Source of the DNA: Prevotellaceae bacterium UBA2448
GTDB lineage: Bacteria; Bacteroidota; Bacteroidia; Bacteroidales; Bacteroidaceae
Direction of reading: 5' to 3'
DNA: 64,000 nucleotides
NCBI GenBank assembly: GCA_002342585.1
Contig: DDQG01000008.1
Location: 42,564 to 106,563, forward strand
Under the pieces are notes generated by a model. That model did not search any database, was not told the DNA's origin, and saw only the letters and a program-made list of their open reading frames with translations. Positions 8,698 to 17,763 of this stretch are shown here, piece by piece; position 1 is the first letter of the stretch, and every line of letters starts with the position of its first letter. Position numbers and translations under genes: made by a program.

Positions 8698-9677
8698 TGG
8701 AGCAAGAAATTATCGCACCAATTCCTGTGGAGGTTCTACGTCAGGAACTGACCCCAGACAAGCAGCTGCGCATGACAAGTCGTAGCAACAACGAAATATA
8801 CATCGTGACTTGGCAGGACTCGCCAAACGTGTTGCGTGAGATAGGTCGTCTGCGCGAAATCGCTTTCCGCGCTGCTGGTGGTGGCACAGGCTTAGACTGT
8901 GATATTGACGAATTCGATACGATGGACAATCCATACAAGCAACTCATCGTATGGGACCCTGAAGCACAGAAAATCATTGGCGGCTATCGCTACATCTTAG
9001 GTCCGGACATTAAGTTCGACAAAGAGGGACAACCCATTCTGGCTACGAGCCACATGTTCCATTTCTCCGATGAATTCATCAAAAACTATCTGCCTTACAC
9101 CATCGAACTGGGTCGCTCGTTCGTCACTTTGGAATACCAGTCAACCCGTGTCGGTTCGAAAGCTATCTTCGCTCTCGACAACCTATGGGACGGACTCGGA
9201 GCTCTTGCAGTTATTATGCCTGGCTGCAAATACTACTTTGGCAAGGTGACCATGTATCCTTCTTACAACCGCATGGGACGCGATATGATTCTGTATTTCC
9301 TGCAGAAACATTTCGGCGACAAGCAAAACCTCGTTATCCCGACAAAACCGCTTACTTTGGAACACGACAAAGAGATATTCGACAAAATTTTCTGCTACAA
9401 CGATTTCAAAGAAGACTACAAGGTGCTGAACCGTGAAATCAGAGCTCTCGGATTCAGCATTCCGCCACTTGTCAACGCATATATGTGTCTGTCGCCGACA
9501 ATGAAGATGTTCGGCACAGCCATCAACTACGGTTTTGGCGATGTAGAGGAAACAGGCATTCTGATAGCAGTGAGCGAACTATACGACGAGAAACGCATCC
9601 GCTACATTGACAACTTTGCAAAAGAACATCCTGAGTATGTGAAAATCACTTCAGGAGCAAACAAGATAATTTCATAA
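8697..9677 (+). CDS. glsB: GNAT/hemolysin-like N-acyltransferase, probable glycine-lipid synthase GlsB
   Basis: 326 residues. An acyl-homoserine-lactone-synthase-like GNAT fold is suggested by the segments around VLREIGRLREIAFRAAGGGT, ELGRSFV and a Y-rich C-terminal half, as in OlsB/GlsB proteins. It would transfer an acyl group to the amine of glycine, the first step of glycine-lipid formation. The start is translationally coupled to the upstream gene by TAATG overlap. The CoA-transferase follows after 36 bases with no terminator, so the unit may continue. Confidence 0.75.
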   Translation: MEQEIIAPIPVEVLRQELTPDKQLRMTSRSNNEIYIVTWQDSPNVLREIGRLREIAFRAAGGGTGLDCDIDEFDTMDNPYKQLIVWDPEAQKIIGGYRYILGPDIKFDKEGQPILATSHMFHFSDEFIKNYLPYTIELGRSFVTLEYQSTRVGSKAIFALDNLWDGLGALAVIMPGCKYYFGKVTMYPSYNRMGRDMILYFLQKHFGDKQNLVIPTKPLTLEHDKEIFDKIFCYNDFKEDYKVLNREIRALGFSIPPLVNAYMCLSPTMKMFGTAINYGFGDVEETGILIAVSELYDEKRIRYIDNFAKEHPEYVKITSGANKIIS

Positions 9678-9713
9678 ACGATTATAAAAAGGTAAAAACA
9701 GAAACAAACAATT

Positions 9714-11210
9714 ATGGCTTTTACAAGAATTACCGCTGCGGAGGCAGCAGCATTAGTTAAGAACGGAGACAACATCGGACTCTCAGGATTCACTCCAGCA
9801 GGTACTCCAAAGGCAGTGACAGCAGAAATTGCTAAGATTGCACACGCAGAACACGAGGCAGGCAGACCATACCAGATCGGTATCTTCACAGGTGCATCAA
9901 CTGGTCAGTCTTGCGACGGAGTACTCTCCGACGAACACGCTATCCGTTACCGTGCTCCTTACACTACTAATCCAACATTCCGCAAGCACGTAAACAATGG
10001 TGAACTCGCATATCAGGACATCCACCTCGGTATGATGGCACAGGACCTTCGCTACGGATTCCTTGGCGATGTGGATTGGGCTATCATCGAAGTCTGCGCC
10101 ATCGAAGACGACGGCAAGGTATATCTGACTGCAGCAGGTGGTATCTCTCCTACTATAGCCCGTCTGGCAAAGAAGGGTGTAATCATCGAACTCAACGCAT
10201 TCCACTCACCTAAGTCAATAGGTATTCACGATGTGTACGAGCCACTCGACCCGCCACAGCGCAAGCCTATCATGATTGAGAAGGTAACCGACCGCATCGG
10301 TACTACTTACCTGCAGATCGACCCTAAGAAAATCGTAGGTGTTGTAGAATGTGACATACCCGACGAGGCTCGTTCGTTCAAGGATGCCGACCCAATCACA
10401 GACAAGATCGGTGAAAACGTGGCACACTTCCTCATGGGCGAAAAGAAGCGCGGCATCATCCCTCCTGGCTTCCTCCCATTCCAGAGCGGTGTGGGCACTA
10501 CAGCCAACGCCATCCTCTTCGCACTCGGCAGCAACCCAGAGATGCCGGCAATGGAAATCTACACCGAGGTGCTCCAGAACGCCATCGTTGACCTCATGTT
10601 CGAAGGCAAGGTACGCTGTGCATCAACATGTTCGCTTACCGTTACCAACGACAAACTGCAGAGCATCTACGACAACATCGATTTCTTCAAGGACAAGCTC
10701 GTGCTTCGTCAGTCTGAAATATCAAACAACGCAGAGGTGATTCGCCGACTCGGACTTATCGCCATCAACACAGCCATCGAGGTTGACATCTACGGACATG
10801 CTAACTCAACACAGATTTGCGGCACGAAGATGATGAACGGTATCGGCGGCAGTGGCGACTTCGAGCGCAACGCATTCCTCTCTATCTTCACCTGTCCGTC
10901 AGTGGCAAAGGGCGGTATGATTTCATCAATCGTACCATTCTGCTCACACATCGACCACACAGAGCACGATGTGAACATCATCGTAACAGAACAGGGAGTT
11001 GCCGACCTCCGCGGCAAGGGACCAATGCAGCGTGCTGAAGCAATCATCGAGAACTGTGCTCACCCAGACTACAAGCAGTTGCTTTGGGACTACATCAAGA
11101 TTTCACAGAAGGGCCACTCATGCCACAATCTGGCAGCTACACACTGCTTCCACGACACATTCCTCAAGGAAGGTGACATGCACAAAGTGGACCTCAGCAA
11201 ATTCGCATAA
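9714..11210 (+). CDS. Acetyl-CoA hydrolase / succinate (propionyl-CoA) CoA-transferase family protein
   Basis: 498 residues, the normal size of class I CoA-transferases of the SucCoAT/AarC type. The CoA-binding segment QSGVGTTANA is at 257-266, and the expected catalytic glutamate is E285 in YTEVLQ. In Prevotella and Bacteroides such enzymes move CoA between propionyl- or acetyl-CoA and succinate or acetate in fermentation. The substrate pair cannot be read from sequence. Codons here are strongly C-ending compared with genes beyond 34 kb. Stop and xth start overlap as TAATG. Confidence 0.88.
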   Translation: MAFTRITAAEAAALVKNGDNIGLSGFTPAGTPKAVTAEIAKIAHAEHEAGRPYQIGIFTGASTGQSCDGVLSDEHAIRYRAPYTTNPTFRKHVNNGELAYQDIHLGMMAQDLRYGFLGDVDWAIIEVCAIEDDGKVYLTAAGGISPTIARLAKKGVIIELNAFHSPKSIGIHDVYEPLDPPQRKPIMIEKVTDRIGTTYLQIDPKKIVGVVECDIPDEARSFKDADPITDKIGENVAHFLMGEKKRGIIPPGFLPFQSGVGTTANAILFALGSNPEMPAMEIYTEVLQNAIVDLMFEGKVRCASTCSLTVTNDKLQSIYDNIDFFKDKLVLRQSEISNNAEVIRRLGLIAINTAIEVDIYGHANSTQICGTKMMNGIGGSGDFERNAFLSIFTCPSVAKGGMISSIVPFCSHIDHTEHDVNIIVTEQGVADLRGKGPMQRAEAIIENCAHPDYKQLLWDYIKISQKGHSCHNLAATHCFHDTFLKEGDMHKVDLSKFA

Positions 11211-12001
11211 TGAAACTCATTTCATGGAATGTAAACGGACTCCGCGCCGTGTGCGGTAAAGGCTTCAGCGATACCTTTGCCGCACTCGACGCGGATTTCT
11301 TCTGTCTGCAGGAAACAAAAATCCAGCAGGGACAGCTCGACCTGCAGTTCCCGGGCTACGAATCCTACTGGAACTATGCCGAGAAGAAAGGCTACAGCGG
11401 TACAGCCATCTACACCAAGCACCACCCGCTCAACGTCAACTACGGACTGCCACAGGACATCATCGATCAGATGCCCGACGACGGCTGGACCGACATGAAC
11501 ACCGAAGGCAGAGTAATCACACTGGAATATGCCGATTTCTTCGTTATTACGGTCTATACTCCAAACTCGCAGGACGGACTCCGCCGACTCTCCAACCGCA
11601 TGACGTGGGACGATGCCTTCCGTCTCTACCTCACTCAGCTCGACAAGCAGAAACCCGTCTTCGTCTGTGGAGATATGAACGTAGCTCATCAGGAAATAGA
11701 CCTGAAGAACCCCAAGACCAACCACATGAATGCCGGGTTCACCGATGAAGAGCGAGAGAAATTCACCGAACTCCTTTCTGCCGGTTTCATCGACACATTC
11801 CGTCATTTCCATCCACTCCAGACCGACATCTACTCCTGGTGGTCCTACCGCTTCCATGCCCGCGAAAAGAACACCGGCTGGCGTATCGACTACTGGCTCT
11901 GCTCCGAGCGCATCAAAGACAACCTCGTAGCAGCCCGCATCCACACCGACATCTTCGGCAGCGACCACTGCCCTGTAGAACTGGAAGTAAACCTCAAATA
12001 A
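11210..12001 (+). CDS. xth: Exodeoxyribonuclease III / AP endonuclease
   Basis: 263 residues of the ExoIII family. Metal and catalytic motifs: WNVNG (6-10), LQETK with E35, GDMNVAH in the middle and GSDHCPVE near the C terminus. It cleaves DNA at abasic sites and removes nucleotides from 3' ends. It overlaps the CoA-transferase by one base (TAATG), so it is translationally coupled, and it ends immediately before a 16-bp hairpin. Confidence 0.95.
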   Translation: MKLISWNVNGLRAVCGKGFSDTFAALDADFFCLQETKIQQGQLDLQFPGYESYWNYAEKKGYSGTAIYTKHHPLNVNYGLPQDIIDQMPDDGWTDMNTEGRVITLEYADFFVITVYTPNSQDGLRRLSNRMTWDDAFRLYLTQLDKQKPVFVCGDMNVAHQEIDLKNPKTNHMNAGFTDEEREKFTELLSAGFIDTFRHFHPLQTDIYSWWSYRFHAREKNTGWRIDYWLCSERIKDNLVAARIHTDIFGSDHCPVELEVNLK

Positions 12002-12039
12002 ACAAAGGAAGTTGACAACCGAATGTCAACTTCCTTTGT
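12002..12039 (+). terminator. Terminator-like hairpin after xth
   Basis: Perfect 16-bp stem (ACAAAGGAAGTTGACA and its complement) with a six-base loop, starting one base after the xth stop. The downstream tract CTTTCGTCC is poor in T, so it may act as an mRNA end stabiliser more than as a classic terminator. Confidence 0.7.
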
Positions 12040-12216
12040 CTTTCGTCCTTCGTTTCTCGTCTTACGTTTTTTTTCGTGTGCACAGGAATTTTTTTTCGTG
12101 TGCGTACGAGCCAAAATCTCTCTCGATTTTGACAATGCAAAGATACAACATGAATGGAGCGGTTGCGATAGATTCTCGAATTCATTTTGAATTTATTTGA
12201 AATGTAAAAAAATTGC

Positions 12217-12422
12217 CGTTTAGGCGCGTCGGCGCGTCATTTCGAAAATCAACTACGGCAACTAGAATAAATCAGCATCACTTACCCGCATCAATCAGCT
12301 ACGACTACCCGCATCAAAAATCCTTATATTGAATTATTATATATATAATAATTTTAATAACTATTTTTTAGCACTCCTACGGCAATATGAAAAACCAAAT
12401 GACGCGCCGACGCGCCTAAACG
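12217..12422. repeat. 206-bp element bounded by perfect 26-bp inverted repeats
   Basis: The arms at 12217-12242 and 12397-12422 are exact reverse complements and contain GGCGCGTC twice in tandem, a GC-rich patch in an AT-rich spacer. The centre holds TACCCGCATCAA twice (about 12283 and 12307), CTACGGCAA twice (12253-12261 and 12378-12386) and an AT-only stretch. No frame of useful length. It resembles a MITE or a dispersed intergenic repeat. The remaining spacer from 12040 to 12560 otherwise holds only two TTTTTTTTCGTGTGC repeats near 12070-12105 and the promoter at 12472. Confidence 0.8.
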
Positions 12423-12471
12423 CCTAGCAGTTTTTTAGGAGATAAAGAGTGTTGGATTCGCAAATATATCT

Positions 12472-12479
12472 TATCTTTG
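12472..12479 (+). promoter_or_regulatory. -7 box for the S41-like gene
   Basis: TATCTTTG, exact TAnnTTTG match, about 80 bases before the ATG at 12561. A TTG at 12452 is closer than the usual spacing. Confidence 0.55.
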
Positions 12480-12560
12480 CATGGTGAAAAAGAGTGAAAA
12501 GCACATATCACCAGTGTTTTTAGGCATATATTAAAGGTAAAGATAAATAAGAAAAGAGCA

Positions 12561-14486
12561 ATGAAAAAGAAAAACATCATCACTGCACTGCTATTCATGG
12601 CAGCCGTGGTCACTTTAAAAGTGAATGCTCAGTCGCAGATTCCCAATGGAGTTTACAAACTCTCCGAAATAATTCATCAAGACGGGAAACATCTGGAGGC
12701 ACAGTTCAAGCAGTATAAGTTCTGTTTGGATAAGTATTCGCTTACAGTCGGCTACAACTCTGTGATATTCCCCAGCGAACCTGTGGATTTCGGACTTTCC
12801 AATCCTGACGGAAAGCCGTTGCAGTTTACCGGCGAGCTGTCAAAGACCGAGAACAAGGGCATCCAGCTGTTCAGCACTTCCGACAGCACATTTACGCTGC
12901 GCTGGTTCAACGACCGCAGTGCCTTCAACGAACATCTGTTCCCATACGGCACGAATATCGACGAGATTTACGAGCAAGTGAACGACTCCGACGACGTAAT
13001 GCTGCGCTCATATAATCTGCTGCAGATGAAGCTTGGCGTCAAGAAGCACCGCCTGCATGGCGTGTGGAAACTGCGTGGCAAACAGCAGACAAACACAGCC
13101 ACCTCGCAGTATTGGACAGAAAGGGCAGATCAGGAAGAATATCAGATTTTCGGTAGCCGCGAGATGGTCACCGTCTATGACAACCCCTCTTTCCCAAGGT
13201 CTAATCTGCAATGCTGCTTCTCACCTTGCACCTATCTGAGCGAATATGCCTATGATATTGACAACCACACTTTCGTCGTGCACTGGTTTGACAGCGAGAC
13301 TATCTCCATAACCACTAACGACAGCGAGGGCCGTCCGTCTGTCACTATATGGGATCGCTGCGGCATGCCTCAGAATATTCAGGAAGTATTTGGTACAAGT
13401 GTGCCACAGATGACGAAGGACATTTCGCATTTCATGGTTGACGGCTTCGAGAAGACTTACGGCAATCAGCCCGATTCTATCCGCAAGGCTTTCGAGACCT
13501 TCGACTTCGCTGTCGATGCTAATGAGAAGAACAACGCCATCTTCCCCGTCCTCATGCGGAATGGCTTTGAGGAGGAATACAAGGCCATGAAAGACTCGCT
13601 GCTGTCACAGCTGATGCGCGGTGAGATGACAAGCGACGAAGCCGTGAGCCGCTATGTGTTCTGGTTCTATAAAAACTTTGACCGACACACTCAATGCTCG
13701 TCACCAACGTTCTGGAACATGACGAAAGATGTTATCGTTGACTACAAAAAACTCATCCCCAAATACGCCCCCGAACCTGTCGGCTGCAAGGTGGATGACG
13801 AGACTTATCTGCTGCGTCTGCCGTCGTGCATGGGTGACGTGCCAACCTACGAATGGATGGAGAAGAAAGAGGAGGAGTTCAAGCAGTCAGGCTGCAAATA
13901 CCTTATCCTCGACCTTCGCGGTAACGGAGGCGGCAGCGACCATATCAGTATGCTGTTTACTTGGCTGATGTGCGAAGGCAAAATGGAGAAGGATGCAAAG
14001 TTTTATTATATGGTAAGCACTGAGAACAACCGCATACTGAAGAAGTACAGGCATGATGACGTGATGAAGGAGGCTCTGGTAACCGAAGAAGGCAGTCTCA
14101 TCAACTGGTGGACCATGCCCAAGGGAAGCAATGAGAGGACTTCGCTTGTGAAGAAAGGTGCCATCATCGTTGACAACAAAACCGCCAGCGCTGCCGAATC
14201 GCCTGTGAGGTGGATTCGCGAATATCCCAAGAGCCATGTCAAGGTCTATGGTCGTGAGCGTACCAATGGTTGTGACCAGACCGGCAATATCAACAGAATC
14301 CGTCTACCCCACAGCGATATCACATTGGTATGCCCGATGACCGTTGATGACATCTTCATGCAGTTGTGCAAGGAGAAGAATCCAGGCCACAAACCTGATG
14401 TCATCATCCCACTGCCTTATCCTGAAGAGTTGACGGACAATATCGACGAGTGGGTGCTGTGGGTGGCAAAGAAAATGAAGAAATAG
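12561..14486 (+). CDS. Secreted S41-like peptidase with unusual N-terminal domains
   Basis: 641 residues with a signal peptide (about 1-23). The C-terminal part (about 410-610) is S41/tail-specific-protease-like: LDLRGNGGG at 450-458 and TASAAE at 541-546 with the expected serine at 543. No GKG-type catalytic lysine was found where CtpA has one, and no PDZ domain is evident, so it is nearer the tricorn/S41B side or may be inactive. The first 300 residues hold two GVYKL/GVWKL-type segments (29-34, 167-172) resembling DUF4488/lipocalin-like domains of Bacteroidetes. Monocistronic, with its own promoter. Confidence 0.75.
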   Translation: MKKKNIITALLFMAAVVTLKVNAQSQIPNGVYKLSEIIHQDGKHLEAQFKQYKFCLDKYSLTVGYNSVIFPSEPVDFGLSNPDGKPLQFTGELSKTENKGIQLFSTSDSTFTLRWFNDRSAFNEHLFPYGTNIDEIYEQVNDSDDVMLRSYNLLQMKLGVKKHRLHGVWKLRGKQQTNTATSQYWTERADQEEYQIFGSREMVTVYDNPSFPRSNLQCCFSPCTYLSEYAYDIDNHTFVVHWFDSETISITTNDSEGRPSVTIWDRCGMPQNIQEVFGTSVPQMTKDISHFMVDGFEKTYGNQPDSIRKAFETFDFAVDANEKNNAIFPVLMRNGFEEEYKAMKDSLLSQLMRGEMTSDEAVSRYVFWFYKNFDRHTQCSSPTFWNMTKDVIVDYKKLIPKYAPEPVGCKVDDETYLLRLPSCMGDVPTYEWMEKKEEEFKQSGCKYLILDLRGNGGGSDHISMLFTWLMCEGKMEKDAKFYYMVSTENNRILKKYRHDDVMKEALVTEEGSLINWWTMPKGSNERTSLVKKGAIIVDNKTASAAESPVRWIREYPKSHVKVYGRERTNGCDQTGNINRIRLPHSDITLVCPMTVDDIFMQLCKEKNPGHKPDVIIPLPYPEELTDNIDEWVLWVAKKMKK

Positions 14487-14501
14487 CTCATTTTTTAGTA
14501 T

Positions 14502-15275
14502 TCAATAAGCGACGGTGCAGTGGAAGCCGAGGGCTTCGACGCGGTCACGTATGGAGTCGAGCTGGGTAGGAGTAGCTTTGCGGAGTCCCTTGACAGGTAC
14601 TTCGCGGTCTATGGTGTATATCTCCACTTCGCGAGGCTGGATGAGTTGCAGGGCACTGAGCCAAGGACTCACGAATTCGTCGGAGATGTTGCTCACATCC
14701 TTGCCTTCATGTTCGCCCTGCATGAACATGGTCTGAACAATACAGTCGCTACCGAAGGCAATAAGGCGCTCGATGACGGCCTGAACGTCGTAGCCCTTGT
14801 GTGGACGGTCAACCGCGTCGATGTAGTCAGGATTGATGGTGTCGAGCTTACATATATTATTATCTACGCGACGGAGGGCATCGAACACCTGAGGACGAAG
14901 AATCTGCGTGGCATTGGTCAGGACACTGATCTTGGCACTGGGGAAATAATGATTACGCAGGAGGATGGTATCGTCGATGATTTCTGAAAACTGCGGGTGC
15001 AGAGTGGGTTCTCCGTTGCCTGCAAAGGTGAGCACGTCGGGTGTGGTGCCCTCCTGCTGCATCTTCAGCAGCTGCTGTTCCAACGCCTGAGCTACTGCCT
15101 CGCGGGTAGGAATCTTCTGCTGCGGACGATGGTCGCCATTCAGTCCGCATTCACAATAGATGCAGTCAAACGAACAGAGTTTCCCGTCGGAAGGGAGAAG
15201 GTTGATGCCAAGCGATATGCCGAGACGGCGACTATGAACTGGACCGAAGATAGGAGAAGGAAATGTTATTGACAT
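14502..15275 (-). CDS. Radical SAM protein (COG0731-like)
   Basis: 257 residues. The cluster-binding cysteines C34, C38 and C41 in CSFDCIYC form the radical SAM CxxxCxxC motif. FAGNGEPTLHP (about 84-94) is the conserved segment of the COG0731/TYW1-related group. The substrate is not known for this bacterial branch. It is the last gene of the long minus-strand run and converges on the S41-like gene with 15 bases between stops. Confidence 0.85.
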   Translation of the reverse strand: MSITFPSPIFGPVHSRRLGISLGINLLPSDGKLCSFDCIYCECGLNGDHRPQQKIPTREAVAQALEQQLLKMQQEGTTPDVLTFAGNGEPTLHPQFSEIIDDTILLRNHYFPSAKISVLTNATQILRPQVFDALRRVDNNICKLDTINPDYIDAVDRPHKGYDVQAVIERLIAFGSDCIVQTMFMQGEHEGKDVSNISDEFVSPWLSALQLIQPREVEIYTIDREVPVKGLRKATPTQLDSIRDRVEALGFHCTVAY

Positions 15276-15280
15276 GGGGA

Positions 15281-15322
15281 GTGAGGAGTTGGGAGTTAAG
15301 AAGTTAAGGAGTTAAGACGATA
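15281..15322. repeat. AGTTAAG-type short tandem repeat in prmC/radical SAM gap
   Basis: AGTT recurs at 15287, 15294, 15302 and 15310. The end AGTTAAGACGATA (15310-15322) is found again at 55860-55872, in another gap between two minus-strand genes. The shared stretch includes the preceding GGGAGTTAA and GAAGTTAA. Confidence 0.75.
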
Positions 15323-15339
15323 CTGGTTTTTCGTTTTCG

Positions 15340-16182
15340 TTATCGTTTTCGCGCTCGAAGCATTCGATCGTTATTGAATTGGTCTTGTCTGACGGTAATG
15401 TGCTGGAAGCCCATAGACTGGAGCATGGTTGTCAGCTCTTGAGCATAGAGGCGGTTTATCTCAAAGAAGAGGGTTCCGTCAGGGGTGAGCATCGTAAGAG
15501 CCTTTTCGGCTATGGCACGATAGAAGAGCAGAGGGTCGTCATCGGGCACGAATAGTGCGACGTGAGGTTCGTGGTCCAATACGTTTTTCTCCATTTCATC
15601 GGCTTCTTTATTGCATATATAAGGAGGATTTGATACTATAACATCAAACCAGTTATTTGCTAAATAGGGATTTGGATTGAGGATGTCTGCCTGGATAAAG
15701 TCTATATCTGCATCGTGCATTTTAGCATTCTCGCGAGCTACGGTAAGGGCTTCATCGCTGATGTCTATTGCCGTCAGTCGGGTCTGAGGCAGCGCTTTGG
15801 CAAGGGCTATGGCAATGCAGCCGGAACCGGTGCCTATGTCGAGAATGGAATGGGGAGCTGGAGATTCGTCAACAACCCAGCGGACCAGTTCTTCTGTTTC
15901 AGGACGGGGAATGAGAACGGAGGGGGTGACTTTGAGTTTCAGACCGCAGAAGTATGCATAGCCCAGCACCTGCTGTATGGGTGTGCCCGAGGCTATGGTC
16001 TGTGCCATTGAGAGCAGGGAATCTGCATCGGTTCCATCGCAGTCGGATGTGAGAATCTGCGCCTTCGAGAGCTGAGTCGTTTCCTCTATCAGCATAAATG
16101 CCAATGCTGATGCTTCGCCCTCTGAGATGCCGCCTTGGAGGAGTGTTTGTTTGACGTTGTGGTATAAATCAAAGCCAGACAT
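15340..16182 (-). CDS. prmC: Peptide chain release factor N5-glutamine methyltransferase
   Basis: 280 residues. It methylates the GGQ glutamine of release factors RF1/RF2 using SAM. Visible motifs are IPRPETEEL (91-99), DIGTGSG (115-121) for SAM binding and the catalytic NPPY (185-188). Length and start fit the family. Its first codons overlap the end of the Cys-rich lipoprotein gene by 14 bases, so the two are coupled in one transcript. Confidence 0.95.
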   Translation of the reverse strand: MSGFDLYHNVKQTLLQGGISEGEASALAFMLIEETTQLSKAQILTSDCDGTDADSLLSMAQTIASGTPIQQVLGYAYFCGLKLKVTPSVLIPRPETEELVRWVVDESPAPHSILDIGTGSGCIAIALAKALPQTRLTAIDISDEALTVARENAKMHDADIDFIQADILNPNPYLANNWFDVIVSNPPYICNKEADEMEKNVLDHEPHVALFVPDDDPLLFYRAIAEKALTMLTPDGTLFFEINRLYAQELTTMLQSMGFQHITVRQDQFNNDRMLRARKR

Positions 16183-16735
16183 GAACCACTTGTGGATTTA
16201 TCTCAGCCCTGTAGCGATACAGACCTCGAGGTGCGCTGTGAATAGTGTTCTTCTCAGTATTAATGATGAAACCGTAGTTGTTGAGGTCGTACACTATATT
16301 ACAATGCGAACAAGAACACGTTCCGTCTGTATTGACAGTAAGACGATATTCCACACTGCGGCAATTCGGACATGCAAGGTCGTAAGCAAGTGGTTCGCCA
16401 CCGTAATTCGTGCCTGTAATTATACCACCACAACCGAAACGGAAGGACTTAAAATCAATCGCAGCAGGTACATAATCCTGTGTACTCACTCCGTTGGAGA
16501 TGCGGATTTTAGTATTATAGTCGCCCGCAGTAGTTACAGAGCGGATAGTCACGAACGAACCTTGATTCAGAGCCGCGGTAAGCTCTGCATAACTAAGAGG
16601 CGCCAAACTGATGAAGGGTGGCGGACATCCTGGAAAAGGTTCGTAGGTGGCATTTATTTCGTTCTTTTTGCACGATGAAATGGCAAATAATACTACGAGA
16701 CTAAAAAGAAAGTTCCGGCTTATATATGATTTCAT
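16169..16735 (-). CDS. Lipoprotein with CxxC...CxCxxC cysteine cluster, Rieske-like or zinc-ribbon-like
   Basis: 188 residues from the ATG at 16733-16735, chosen because it gives a lipoprotein signal ending in AISSC (C22). Upstream in-frame codons lie inside the aldo-keto reductase gene. Cysteines at 122 and 125 (CPNC) and 140, 142 and 145 (CSCSHC) are spaced like the two ligand loops of Rieske domains, but the usual histidines are cysteines or absent, so a four-cysteine metal site is more likely. Function unknown. The gene overlaps both neighbours (35 bases with the reductase, 14 with prmC). Confidence 0.72.
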   Translation of the reverse strand: MKSYISRNFLFSLVVLFAISSCKKNEINATYEPFPGCPPPFISLAPLSYAELTAALNQGSFVTIRSVTTAGDYNTKIRISNGVSTQDYVPAAIDFKSFRFGCGGIITGTNYGGEPLAYDLACPNCRSVEYRLTVNTDGTCSCSHCNIVYDLNNYGFIINTEKNTIHSAPRGLYRYRAEINPQVVHVWL

Positions 16736-17705
16736 TGATTTTCTGTTTTTCTTCGTCAGTGAACTGCAGGTTGTCGAGTGCCTGCAGGTTGTTATCCATT
16801 TGAGCAACACTGCTAGTGCCAATGATGCATGAAGTAACTCGTTCATCGGACAGAACCCATGCCAATGCCATCTGTGCCATCGACTGCCCACGCTCTTTGG
16901 CAATCTGCCCCAATGCCTTCGCAGCTTCGATTCGTTCAGGAGTAACATCTGTGGTATGCAGGAATGCTGATGCTTTGGCTATACGCGAGTCGGCAGGAAT
17001 GCCATTGTCGTATTTCCCTGTCAGCAAACCCTGTGCAAGCGGCGAGAAGCAGATAATGCCCGAACCATTGTTGGCAGCAATCTGGAAATTGCTCTTTGTC
17101 GGGTCTTCATTCGTAGGCAAACCACCCAACTGCGCTTTGCGGTCGAACATAGAACAGCGATACTGCGAGAGCAGACAAGGAACATGAGCCTCACGCAGGA
17201 TATCGTATGCCAACTGCTGTTTGTCAGCAGGGTATTTTGATATGCCCACATAGAGAGCCTTTCCCTGACGGACAATATCAATGAGAGCCTGCATCGTTTC
17301 CTCAACAGGAGTCACACCGTCGTATCGGTGACTATAGAAAATGTCGAAATACTCAAGACGGCAACGTTTCAGACTCTGGTCGATGCTTGCCATCAGGTTT
17401 TTGCGCGAAGAACCTGTGCCATACACCCCGGGCCACATATCATGTCCCGCCTTGTTGGCGATGAACATCTCGTCGCGATGGGCAGCCAAATTATTATGCA
17501 GGATACGACCAAAGTTTGTCTCTGCCGAACCTGGTTCCGGACCATAGTTATTGGCAAGGTCGAAGTGGCATATGCCTTTATCGAAAGCATGCAGAATCAT
17601 CTGTGAGGCTGTGTCGAAGTTATCCACAGACCCGAAGTTGTGCCACAGTCCGAGGGAAAGAAGCGGGAGTTGAACTCCACTATGTCCGCAATATTTATAT
17701 AGCAT
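16701..17705 (-). CDS. Aldo-keto reductase (L-glyceraldehyde-3-phosphate reductase-like, YghZ/Kv-beta group)
   Basis: 334 residues. The AKR catalytic tetrad is readable as D49, Y54, K85 and H126 (FDLANNYG, NKAG, YSHRYD). The GSSRKNLMASIDQSLKR segment and the overall length match the YghZ/Kv-beta AKR14-like group, NADPH-dependent reductases of small aldehydes. The exact substrate is inference. Gene end overlaps the lipoprotein gene start. Confidence 0.88.
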   Translation of the reverse strand: MLYKYCGHSGVQLPLLSLGLWHNFGSVDNFDTASQMILHAFDKGICHFDLANNYGPEPGSAETNFGRILHNNLAAHRDEMFIANKAGHDMWPGVYGTGSSRKNLMASIDQSLKRCRLEYFDIFYSHRYDGVTPVEETMQALIDIVRQGKALYVGISKYPADKQQLAYDILREAHVPCLLSQYRCSMFDRKAQLGGLPTNEDPTKSNFQIAANNGSGIICFSPLAQGLLTGKYDNGIPADSRIAKASAFLHTTDVTPERIEAAKALGQIAKERGQSMAQMALAWVLSDERVTSCIIGTSSVAQMDNNLQALDNLQFTDEEKQKINEIIYKPELSF

Positions 17706-17711
17706 GGTAAA

Positions 17712-17763
17712 AGTTAGGAGTTAGGAGTTGCGCTGCCAATTATGAATTATGCATTATGCATTA
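17712..17763. repeat. Composite intergenic repeat, copy 1 (AGTTAGG units + common block)
   Basis: AGTTAGG is repeated, followed by AGTTGCGC (17726-17733), then CCAATTATG and CATTATGCATTA. The same order of blocks occurs at 43870-43917. It fills the gap between the aldo-keto reductase start and the argH stop. Confidence 0.8.

Noticed and set aside
11890..12135. Minus-strand frame with a -7-like TATCTTTG at 12138-12145
   Set aside because: Runs through the xth hairpin and antisense into xth; product is basic low-complexity. The -7-like box has no -33 partner.
16127..16678. 183-codon plus-strand frame
   Set aside because: Antisense to the Cys-rich lipoprotein and prmC; no motif.
16736..16948. 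N-terminal extension of the Cys-rich lipoprotein
   Set aside because: Would overlap the aldo-keto reductase by over 200 bases and hide the lipoprotein signal.
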